This document shows, in pieces, positions 55,191 through 64,000 of a stretch of 64,000 nucleotides of DNA. The position numbers were made by a program, and so were the translations under genes. Position 1 is the stretch's first letter. The number at the start of each line of letters is the position of its first letter. The notes under the pieces were generated by a model. That model saw only the letters and a list, made by a program, of their open reading frames with translations. It had not been told where the DNA came from and made no database searches. Origin of the DNA: Pyropia yezoensis (taxonomy: Eukaryota; Rhodophyta; Bangiophyceae; Bangiales; Bangiaceae); assembly GCA_009829735.1 (NCBI GenBank), contig CM020620.1:28862951-28926950 (forward strand), given 5' to 3'.

Positions 55191-57586
55191 TCAGCATCGC
55201 CGCTGCTTCAACCCCCCACCCCCACTCCCCCCCGCCCTCTGCCTCACGCCGAGACGGTTGGCAACTTTCATATCCCCGTCCTCCACCTCGGACTGATGTG
55301 AGAAAACCACCGACCCCGACACGCGGAGGCCGTCCAGCACCTGCACCTAGAAGCGCGAGTTAGAGAGGGACCACAGCCACTGCCGGCCGAGCACGAGGTT
55401 GCGGTCAATTCGTTCGCCACGGCCATCCCCCCGCCGCCGCTCCCCCTCGTGCCCCCAGGGCGGGTGGGTGATCCGCCCCGCCTCGGTGATGGTCGTCTCC
55501 CCCAACGACAGGACTACCGACCCAATGAAGGCGCCCCGCCCGAAAGACGTGACGGGGAGCACCGCGAGGCGGGTGGGGGCCCAGTAGAGAAACGCCCGGT
55601 GGTCCCACTGCACGTTGGAGGAGGAGGCAAAGTCCGGCTCTGCCCACGTCGCCACCTCCCGCGGCGCCCGCACGTCCGACACGTCAAATAGGGACACCTT
55701 GACGCCGGTCGTGCGGCCGGTGGGGGTGGCGTCCTGGCCCACCCCGAGCAGCAGCCCGTCGCCCAGGGGGTGGAGGTAGGACGAAAAGCCGGGGATTTTG
55801 AGCTCCCAGGTTGCCACGGGGGCGGTGGGCACGGCCAGGGAGATGACGTACAGCGGGTCCACCTGGCGGAAGGTGACCACGTACGCAATGGCCCCAATGT
55901 ACCGCACCGTGTAGATGCGCTCGCCGCGGCCGAGGTCCCCCACCCCCCCCACCCGCTCCAGCGGCGTCGGGGGCGTGGCCGCGTCCGCCCCGCCCGCCCG
56001 GCGGAGGGCCGAGATCTTGCTGACGCTCGTGTTGCGGGCGCCCCACCACGGGGCCCCGAGGGTGGTGGCGATGAAGAAGGTGCCCTCATACTCATGCATT
56101 GAAAACTGGTTGAGCACCGACCCCGCCACGACCCCCGAGCCGCGGAACGTCGCCCCGACCGTGCCGTCATCAATCGAAAACTGGTGGATGGACGTGATGA
56201 AGAGCGGGCCCTCCTCGGGCTCCACCACCACCGGCGCCGCCCGCCCGCGGCGGGCTGGCAGGAGCGGCGCCTTCACCTCCCGGTACCTTGTCGTTGTCAC
56301 GTACACCTACCCGATGCTCGAGTAGACGGTCTGGCCGCCCGCAAAGATGGCGGTGCCGCGGCCAAGGGACGTGGACGGCGCGTCCGCCGCCAGGGGCAGC
56401 GTCAAAATCAACAGCAGCGAGTAGCCCGCAAAGGCGGCGGGGCGGAAGGTGCGCGCGCAGGTGGCCACGTAACCCGACGTGATGCCCCCGCGGACGCCCT
56501 CGCCAGGGATGGTGCGGAAGCGCGGGAACCAGTCGCCAAGGGTGGTGGCCGCCACCATTGCCTTGTTGGCCGCCTCTGCCTGCGCCTCTGACAGCCTCGG
56601 CACGAAGCGGCCGGGGCGGGACCGCTCGCCGGGCGCAGTAAACGGCAGCCGCGCGGGGGGCTCGGACGCGAGCACCAGCCGCACCACCCCGCCCACCGAC
56701 CGGGAGCTGACGTAGGAGCCCTGCAGACGGGTGGTGGAGAGCAGCCGCGGGGACTGCCCGTCCCTCACGTCCACAGTGTAGACGAGTGTGAGGGGCCCCT
56801 GGTGAGGCTCATTCGGGCGCGCGGGGATGCTGCCGGGCAGCAGCGCGTCGCCACAGCTGTTGCACGGCGCCCCATTGTCAGGGGCGCCCGCAGCGCCCGT
56901 GGCCGCCACCGCCCCCCCCACCGCCACGTCCACCGGCAGAGGCCGCTGGATAAGGACGGGCCCCCCCGGGGGCTCCCCCCCAGGCGACGGCCTCGGCACC
57001 AGCGCCCCGTACGTGGAACTGATCACCACCAGCCGCCCCCGCCTGAGCAGCATCTCTGACGGGTACGTGTCAAAGGTCAGGACCCCCGTCTCGGCCCCCC
57101 CCGCCCCCCCCGCGGCCGACGCCACCACCCGCAGCGTTTGCCCCCGCAGCGCATACACCGTGGTGCCGTCCGTCTTGACGATATCCGCCTCGGCCACCCC
57201 CTCCACCTGCGTGTTGGTGTCACTAAAGTCCACTCCCGCTACCGACGGGGCGGGCGCCGCCGCCGTCTCCGCACCGCCGCCTTCAGCCCTCGATACGGCC
57301 GCCGCCGCCGCCTCGGGGACTGCCACGCACAGCGCAAACGGAGGGAAGAATAGAGGGACCCGTGGCCGGGAGCGCCGACCAGGCCGCGGGGGCCCGTCCG
57401 CGCCACCGCCTCCCCGCGGATATAGTCGAGGAGGGCGGAGCACGAGGGGAAGGGCGCCAGGGGGGGGGTGCCCTCGCCGCTGGCCACCGTGGCCTGGCCG
57501 GTCGCGCCCGCCGCCAACGCCGCCGCCTCCGCCGCCGCCGACGCGGGCCCCGCCCGGGCGCGGCCGCCGCGGCCGCCGCGCGCCAT
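55191..57586 (-). CDS. PF09826-type beta-propeller domain protein, two in-frame TAGs
   Basis: The start is the ATG at 57586 (MARGGRGGRARAG). The N-terminal family motif PFPSCSALLDYIRGEAVARTGPRGL is in one frame, and the rest is in another from about 57350, so a short intron or frameshift lies around 57300-57380. Then come FSDTNTQVEGVAEADIVKTDG (the hallmark of this secreted beta-propeller family), TVYALRGQTLRVV, YTVDVRDGQSPRLL, GYSLLLILTLPL, QTVYSSIG, TAG at 56307-56309, VYVTTTRYREV, and more propeller blades (HQFSIDDGTVGATFRGSG, YHPLGDGLLLGVGQ-like stretch, KVSLFDVSDV, RQWLWSLSNSRF). A second TAG at 55347-55349 is followed by the expected end VQVLDGLRVSGSVVF, with TGA at 55191. Both TAGs fall inside conserved strands with no other lesion nearby. 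Biochemical role is unknown for the family. Confidence 0.75.
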
Positions 57587-59912
57587 CGCGCCGGCCGGCG
57601 CAGGGGTCAGGGGGGGGAGGGAGGACGGGGCGTGTGGGGAGGGTTGGTGGTGGTGTGGGCGCGTATGGGACGCGCAGAGCGGAGGAGGGACCACTCAGGC
57701 TCGAGACTGTCCCACTTGGCATGGAATCGACCCCCCGGCGAAGTGTGATGGGGGCACATCACGGGCCATGATGGCCCGAGCCCAGTGCGGACCGTCGGGA
57801 GTTCACTGCGGAGTGGGGCCTAGACCTTGTACCTTGCGCGAGCCCAAATTCGTGTTTGGGCCTGCCAGGGCGCGTTGCACGACCGTGTTGGGCGGGCACG
57901 GGGCCCGAAAACCATGCTTTGCGCGCGACATTTTTCCCCTTCGGCGTGCTCCTCGGGCATCCAGCCGTGGCAGATTTTCCCCAGAAATGCCTCCGGTTCA
58001 CGTGCACTGTGGCACGAAGTCTGCACTGCTCGTGCACTATGTCTGCACTGACCATGAACAGAAATTCTGCAACTCACGGAGAAGTGAGCGGCTCGGCTCC
58101 TGAAGCATACGTACGCGTGCCTCTGAGCACGCACCGCATGTGGGGCTCGCCTACTGCCTGAAAAAGAGCACGCATTCGTACAGAACACGAGCAGAAGCAA
58201 AAGGTGTGCATGTATTTGGTCTGCATCGGACTGCACCAATGCACGAAATCTGGTGCACGGCGGCAGGCATTCGGACAGACTCGGCTGATTCCTGCCATGT
58301 TTGACGAACAGGCCTTGCACTGTGGGAGTGCAAGCCCTGCACCGGAACAGGCTCTGGTGCAGGGTCCAAGAATGCAGAGATGTGGCATCCGACCAGGGAA
58401 GCACCGGCGAAAAAAGAAACCTTTGAGCATAACTCGACGAGGTGGTTCTCATGCTCCATACAAAAAACGGGGTCTCGCCGTAGCTTCCTCTTCAAGGGCG
58501 AGCCCGTCTGCACTGGGCGTGTGCCACAGGAACACGACAAACGGCGTTCTGAGGCGCTGAGGGCCACGTTGCAGGAACACGTGCAGGAGTGGGCAGACCC
58601 AAAATGTCAAATCAGCCGATTCTAAGGTACACGGTTTAGCCCCCGCTGCGCTGTGGCATTGTCATCATCCGGAGCAGCCAATCCGCTATGAGGCCACGAC
58701 CGGAGAGAGAGGACCTTCTCAGGCCGCAGAGTGGGACACCGTCAGCCAGATCGTGTGCATACCTGCCGCCGTCGGGGGTATGGGGCGGCTGGTGGCCGTC
58801 GCCGAGGTAGTATTTGGAGATCTCAAACCAAATGCAAAAAAACGCGTTTTGGAACGGGGGGGGGGGGGCGGGCTGTGCGCGCGCCACGTGGGTGGGTGGG
58901 GGGGCGGGTTCGGGGGGGACTGGGCGGGGGCTCGGGGGGGGGGTTATAAAATACTCTTCTGGGACATTGGCACTTACATGATCCCTTCTGTCCTTGCGCC
59001 AGACCAAAAGGTTGGTGCAGCCAGCCGCCTTGCCTGCATCGGTCACAGGTAGCTTCACAGGTTGTACATACGTCGCCTGCTGGCCGGCGGCCCGAAGCCA
59101 TGGGCTGCACAAGCGCTCTGGTTGCCCGCCTTTTTTCCCCTCACAGTTCGACTAGGCATCCTCCCCCCCGGCCGGTTCCCCCGCCCCACACCCCTCGACC
59201 GACGCACTCCGACCCCAACTGTCGGGGACGCTGGGCCTGAGGCGCCCACTCGGCGAGTGGATCGCCACCCGAAGTCCCCCTCGCTCACCGCCTGCCCCCC
59301 CCCCCCCTCATCCCCCCTCGTCTGGTGCACCATGCCCCCCCCCCCCCGGTAATGGCCGAGAGGCCGCCCCCTCACATCCACCCCCCTCGGCGGATTCCAC
59401 CGCCCACTCCCTGCCCTGCGCCGTGTCACAGGGTGGCAAGTGCCTACCCTCGCACCTCCCCACAGTAGGCCATCGCCCCAGCCCACCCCCCCCCGTTCGG
59501 CCGGTGGCCCTCCTCCGCTCCCCCCCAACGCCCATCGCCCCCTCTCACACCCGCCCGCTTTCGGCCATTGCGTGTGCGCACCCCCCCCCCTCTTTCGGCG
59601 GGTGGCCCTGCTCACGTTTGTTGGCTATTGGCTAGTGCCACCGCCTACACCCCCGCCCCTACGACCGTGTTCCAGGCCGCGTGCCGCGGTCGGTGTCCCC
59701 TCCGCGACTTCCGCGCTCGGCCGTTGCCCCTGCCGAGGTTGTGCCTTCGTCTTCACTGCCGAATTCGGCCGTTGTCCCCGCCACCGAGCCAGTGCCGTGG
59801 CGAGCCCGCAGCTGCTCTACAGGTGCCGCCGCGAGGTCGGAGTTTTCGCGCGCTCCCTTCCGCCACGCTGTAGTCCCTCCTTCTGTGAGACTACTCGGGG
59901 CTGTCTGCGGCA
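57587..59912. other. Intergenic region, no gene supported
   Basis: The first part (57990-58600) is close to average GC and dense in TGCAC/GTGCA motifs. From about 58850 to 59660 it becomes G- then C-rich with long homopolymers. No frame shows a recognisable domain. The last about 250 bp before 59913 are pyrimidine-rich and may be promoter/5' UTR of the next ORF. Confidence 0.4.
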
Positions 59913-61337
59913 ATGGCGCGATTTGAGGAGGCTCTGAAGGGTCTGGCGATCACGGACCAGCGGAAGAAGGAGAAGGTTGCTCCTCTCTTGCACCGGTTCT
60001 TGGTGGCATCTCAACGCCTTCAACGTGTCGTCACGCCGCTGAATGCCAGCGTTCATGCGGCCGCGAGTCGCGCAGAAACCAAGAGGGGAAGCCCGACTAC
60101 CAGCATCTATTGGGTGTCTGTTTATGATCGTGTGGGGTTGTTTGACGTGGACGACTGCCATGTAGCCCGTCTCATTGACGCGGCTCTACGTTACGTCTGG
60201 CGCAAGGAGGTGGTGGACGCTATGATCGCCGCGGTGGGGCAGGAGGGTGACCGCATTGTGGCGCAGTCGTAACCCGGGAGGTCGGAGGCTGTGGACGATG
60301 TCGAGATTGAGCCAACGGTGGACGCCAGAGCCAGTGGCATGAGCTCTGTTCTGGCGTACCTGGTTGCGTATTTGAGGACCTAGGCACTCACGACGTGGAA
60401 GAGCTCTACTGGGGCGAAGGCGCCCGCGCCAGCGGGCACACTGGCCAACCCCTTCGGCACCGTCACGGTCGACATGAAGCGCTCCCTTTGGTGCCCCCGG
60501 GTGCAGATGGCTGCCATCAAGCCCGCGTTTGACGTGCCCGAGTTGGCGGCGCGGCGGCTGAAGCTGAGCGACGTTGACGACGTGACTGTCGTCGAGAACA
60601 TCTCCGTCTTCACGAACAAGTCTATCTCCGAAGTCATCGCAGCACTTTTGGCGCTTTGTGCCCTGGAGCCGAGCATGCCCCGGACCATTGCGCAGACGCT
60701 GGAGGAGTCCTTCGACGCCAGACCAGCCAGACATGTGGCCCTCGTTCTCTCTGGGCTGGACGTCAATAGCCACACCCAGGTAGGTGACTCGGTCGGCGGT
60801 GGAGCACCGGCGGCAGACGCGGCGACGGCGACGGCGGGTGCCGCACCCAATACGAGCGGTGTGGGAGGATCTGAAGGAGGGCCTGCTGCTGCTGACGGCA
60901 GACCGGGGGCCGCCGATGCAGCGCGTTCAGGAGCCACTCGTGACGGTGGTGTGGGACCGCCGCGCGCTGGTTCAACTGCAAACGATCCACCTGCCCGTGA
61001 TCGAGGCCGTCGCGGTGACGGTGGTCGCGCTGGTTCTGGCGGCGCGGGCACAGGAGGTGGTGGAGAAGCTGATGCCGGAGACGGCGTGCGGGAAGAAGGA
61101 AATGTTGCCGTTGAGGCGGCGTATTTCCTACGCGCGATCCGTCAGGCGACCGCCAAGCGAGCAAGCAGACTCGCTGTGCGGCGTGCCGCGCGCACGAAGG
61201 AGAGCAACGCGCAAAAGAACTCTCCCACAGGGGTGCGCGCCGCCTCTGGTGCCCGCAAGCGCCGCGCTGTCGCAGCACCAAGCGCTCAATCGGTGGGCAA
61301 GAAGCCCAACAAGGGCGCCACGCCTGGCGCGGCGTAG
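59913..61337 (+). CDS. Unrecognised gene, probably spliced
   Basis: ATG 59913 (MARFEEALKGLAITDQRKKEKV) is open to TAA at 60270. The same frame then resumes as clear coding sequence from about 60384 (ALTTWKSSTG... GTVTVDMKRSLW, AFDVPELAARRLKLSDVDDVTVVENISVF, EVIAALLALCALEPSMPRTIAQTLEE) to TAG at 61335. A TAG at 60381-60383 lies between. An intron covering about 60266-60383 would remove both stops, but no junction I tried keeps the frame exactly, so the model is incomplete. The C-terminal 170 residues are Gly/Ala/Arg-rich and basic, ending KKPNKGATPGAA. No family is recognised. It is convergent with the helicase gene 650 bp away. Confidence 0.45.
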
Positions 61338-61991
61338 CGGGCTGCTACTCTGCTGGCCGACGACATGGCCTCGCCTCTACTTTAGGTTGGCAATCGGCGG
61401 CGGGTGGGCGGGCTCCTTCGGTGGCAACTTGGCGCCAAACGCAACGGCATTGGCAACGGCCTGCTCGTCTGCAAAGGACGTCCCACTCGACGGCGCAAAT
61501 GTGCCGTGGAGTGGGCGGGCTGCTGGCAGTAGGGGTGTGGCTGGCAGTCGCCATGGCGAGTAGTGGAGACACGGCGGTGAAGCCAATGGTCTGTGAAGAC
61601 GGGGTGGGGGCTTCTGGTGTGTTGGTTGGCCTTTCATGTATCTTTGAGCGTTGGCGCATCGCAGAGCACAGCGGTTGTCGCCGGCGGGTTGGTCGGGCTA
61701 CGCAGCTATATGGTGCTTGACTGGTGCCTCAGGCTGTGTAAATGCATCCGCTTGTATATGTTCCATGTGACTGGCAAGGTTCAATGCGTCATGACGGCCA
61801 TGCCAGCCAGCACACTCACAGCTAGCTGGCGACATACATACTCGCCGGACAACATGCAACGCTGTCCGGCAACACACGCATTGCAACAAATCAGTGGAAC
61901 CACCCATGCAGTAACGCACGCCACACGCAGCTCGTCCGTCCATGTAGTATTCCACCCCACGCACAAGGCAAACAACGAAAGTAGGTACAAC
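61338..61991. other. Spacer between two convergent genes
   Basis: No gene is supported. The sequence is closer to average GC than the flanks and would hold the 3' ends of both convergent transcripts. Confidence 0.4.
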
Positions 61992-64000
61992 TCACTTACG
62001 ACGGCTCGTGTCCACGCAAGCGAAGAACACATCGTCCATGTCGCGCTCGTGACCATAAAACAGCGCCACACGACGGTCGGCACGCACCTTGCGACGGTCA
62101 AACGACAGAATGTGCACCCCTCTCATGAACCTCACGCGCGATAAGGCGACGTACACCATGCCATCAATGAAGCAAGGGGCCAAATCCAGCACCGCTGCGT
62201 CCATGGAGAGGCCCTGACAACGATGGATAGTCACTGCCCACGCCAGCACAAGAGTGATTTGATACCGGCTCGCGTACGCCCCGTCACGCGACACCGACTG
62301 CAACTTCAAATCGACGCGCTTGACGGTGACGACGACCTCCCCCCGCACGGTATCGAATCGAACTACGGGCAGGCTGCCAGCCTTGCCGCTGGAGCTCTGC
62401 GTGGCGGGTGGCACGTAGCCGATGACCGTCCCGACTGTGCCGTTGGGCACCTCCTCCGGACCGTCGCAGATCGTTGCGCAGGCCGCCAAACGCGCGCCGA
62501 CGCACACCTCGAGCTGCTTAGGCGCCATGATGGAGGCGTTGAGCTGCTTGGTGACCTGCTCCTCTGTCATTCGGACGCCAATGGGGTAGTCCATGGCCGC
62601 GTAGACGACCCGCGCACACCCATTCTGCTTTTCCATTGATGCCAGGCAGTCGAGGTTGTGCGCCTGGACGCTTCGTCGACGCGGGAAGATACGCGTCACG
62701 CCCATGTCCCTGACGAAGTCGTCCGCAACGCGTTCCTTGTCCACAGCTGAGCGCGACTGCAGAAACTCCGACAGGTCCTCCGAGACGTCGCCGACGCGCA
62801 AACGGGAAAGCATCTCAATGAATTTCTTGTCCTCCTGTCGCCACACGTACCGCAGTTGTAGCTGCTCACTATTGAAGAGCTCCTTCCAGTAGGAAGACTT
62901 GAAAGCGTACGCGCCGCCGGTGTCAAACTTGTCCTCGTCCCCGTGTACAGGTGGAAGCTGAAAAAAGTCACCAAACACGATCATGCGCCAAGGCGTGCTG
63001 GCGTTCATCTTGGAGTGTGCCATCAAAAGAGAGTACACCAGCACGGTGAACATACGGCTCGACACCATGGACACCTCGTCGACGAGCACCAGCGACGTAT
63101 CTGCCAAGCGCCTCTTGGTCATCCCGTCCATGGCGTTGTAGAGGCGCGCGGCGTCCTGCCCCTCCGAGACCGTCTCGTCAAAGAACCCAGCAGGCAGCCG
63201 CAGGTAAGAATGGATGGCGTCGCCGCCTGCCGCTGCAGCCGCTACGCCTGTGGGAGCCAACACGTGCAGCCCACCCCGGAGGCCACAATGGGCGTCGCGG
63301 TGCGCGTCGGCCACTTGGCGCAAAAGCCGCGTCTTTCCAACGCCCCCACTTCCCGTATCAAACAGCCCCTTCTTGCAAAGCAGGATAGCGTTGGCCAGGC
63401 GCCCCATATAGTAAGGCACCGGCTCAGTGGGCCGCAGCGTCTTTGTAGGGCGAGCGTCGGGGGAAGAATCCCGCGCGGGCACAGGAGTGTACGTCTGAGC
63501 TGGGCGAGCATCAGGAGGAGAAGCTTGCACTGAGACAGGAGTGCACGTCCGTGCTGCTTGCCGTGGTGATTGAGAGAAGCCGTCACCAGCCGCTGGTAGC
63601 TGCCAGCCGCTGCCGCTCTCTTGGCTGCTTCGCGAAAAGGCGGGGGTGAGTCGCGATTCACCAGTAGTCGAAGACCAGGTAACACCCCCCACAGAGGATC
63701 CCGCACCACGCCCACCTGCAACACTCTGCATCCCGGCCTTGCGCTGGAGATCAACCGGCAGCAGCAATAAGTACTTGATGCTGGAGAGAGACAAGATCGT
63801 GCGCTTGAGCGGGGGGGGAGGGGGATGCGCCTGCGCCGCGCGCCGGAAGGCCATTCGAGCCGCCTCCTCAATGTCGCCCGCAGCCTCCTCGCTGTCAGTC
63901 GAGTTGACGACGCCGTTGACGGTCGTGGCCGTCACCACAATCTCGTCGTCCTTTTGAGATGCCGCCGGGGAAAAGAACACGAGGGGAGGCGCCAATAGCC
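61992..64000 (-). CDS. PIF1-like DNA helicase, 5' end outside window
   Basis: This ATP-dependent helicase of superfamily 1 (PIF1/RRM3 group) would act on DNA in nucleus or mitochondrion or serve a mobile element. The frame is open to the right edge, so the N-terminus is missing. Motifs in order: Walker A GSGGVGKTRLL, Ia VLAPTGVAAAAAGG and AIHSYLRL, II VLVDEVSMVSS, III IVFGDFFQLPPV, YVWRQED, later LAWAVTIHRCQGLSMDAAVLDL, and VYVALSRVRFMRGVHILSF. The region before Walker A is Pro/Ser-rich with an imperfect repeat (TPVSVQASPPDARPAQTYTP). The usual N-terminal Q-motif is not evident. It ends TGA. PIF1-like genes occur both as host genes and in Helitron-type elements; no RCR/Rep domain is visible here, so neither is proven. 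Confidence 0.8.
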   Translation of the reverse strand, partial: LLAPPLVFFSPAASQKDDEIVVTATTVNGVVNSTDSEEAAGDIEEAARMAFRRAAQAHPPPPPLKRTILSLSSIKYLLLLPVDLQRKAGMQSVAGGRGAGSSVGGVTWSSTTGESRLTPAFSRSSQESGSGWQLPAAGDGFSQSPRQAARTCTPVSVQASPPDARPAQTYTPVPARDSSPDARPTKTLRPTEPVPYYMGRLANAILLCKKGLFDTGSGGVGKTRLLRQVADAHRDAHCGLRGGLHVLAPTGVAAAAAGGDAIHSYLRLPAGFFDETVSEGQDAARLYNAMDGMTKRRLADTSLVLVDEVSMVSSRMFTVLVYSLLMAHSKMNASTPWRMIVFGDFFQLPPVHGDEDKFDTGGAYAFKSSYWKELFNSEQLQLRYVWRQEDKKFIEMLSRLRVGDVSEDLSEFLQSRSAVDKERVADDFVRDMGVTRIFPRRRSVQAHNLDCLASMEKQNGCARVVYAAMDYPIGVRMTEEQVTKQLNASIMAPKQLEVCVGARLAACATICDGPEEVPNGTVGTVIGYVPPATQSSSGKAGSLPVVRFDTVRGEVVVTVKRVDLKLQSVSRDGAYASRYQITLVLAWAVTIHRCQGLSMDAAVLDLAPCFIDGMVYVALSRVRFMRGVHILSFDRRKVRADRRVALFYGHERDMDDVFFACVDTSRRK

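Noticed and set aside
55191-55346. Sequence after the second TAG of the beta-propeller gene as 3' UTR only
   Set aside because: The first 15 residues after the TAG fit the family's C-terminal blade, so it is more likely coding. The last about 35 residues are not supported by any family match.
60381-60383. In-frame TAG in the 59913-61337 gene as further evidence for sense UAG
   Set aside because: A TAA lies just upstream and an intron probably covers both, so this TAG may be intronic.

Overview
This is nuclear DNA from a eukaryote. It carries spliced genes, two genes for mitochondrial ribosomal proteins, and several classes of eukaryotic transposon. Host-type stretches are very GC-rich with long C/G homopolymer runs, while the transposons are less extreme. 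A GC-rich alga or other protist fits, but I cannot name the species. No rRNA, tRNA, CRISPR array or bacterial-type operon was seen.

Layout. 1-4964: a PIF/Harbinger DNA transposon with a Myb/SANT gene, a DDE transposase and a GC-rich interior. 5045-5252: a 16-bp minisatellite. 5414-9117: two convergent host genes, uL24m and a three-exon mL46. 9753-10037: a 14-bp tandem repeat and a perfect 20-bp-arm palindrome. 10047-24559: a DIRS-superfamily (PAT-type) tyrosine-recombinase retrotransposon on the minus strand with split direct repeats, interrupted by a 9,377-bp Ty3/gypsy element (13485-22861, TSD GGATG). 25109-25573: a truncated DDE transposase. 25751-35127: a second gypsy copy, inverted relative to the first and exactly the same length, without a visible TSD. 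35237-37181: an unrecognised two-exon gene. 38968-42248: a Plavaka/CACTA-like transposase region. 43574-44516 and 44582-48405: a non-autonomous element and its probable autonomous Chapaev-like relative. 48406-51480: GC-rich sequence with no gene I can support. 52645-54690: a protein-kinase-like gene. 55191-57586: a host gene for a PF09826-type beta-propeller protein. 59913-61337: an unrecognised ORF. 61992-64000: a PIF1-like helicase that runs off the window.

The most unusual signal is that several otherwise intact coding regions are interrupted in frame only by TAG. These are the Harbinger transposase (1), the DIRS gag and RT/RNase H (3), the beta-propeller host gene (2, both inside conserved sequence) and the gypsy gag (3). 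In each, the same frame continues into recognisable or consistent coding sequence and then ends at TGA or TAA. Most clear genes end in TGA, and no clear gene ends unambiguously in TAG. This suggests UAG may be a sense codon, or is efficiently read through, in this organism. Shared nonsense decay is the alternative.

The gypsy copies share a one-base RT frameshift and several differences between their 5' and 3' LTRs. Together with identical length and the missing TSD on one copy, this favours duplication of an integrated element over two independent insertions. Each copy also carries a 647-aa antisense ORF between pol and the 3' LTR and a strongly over-represented CAACTTG/CAAGTTG motif.
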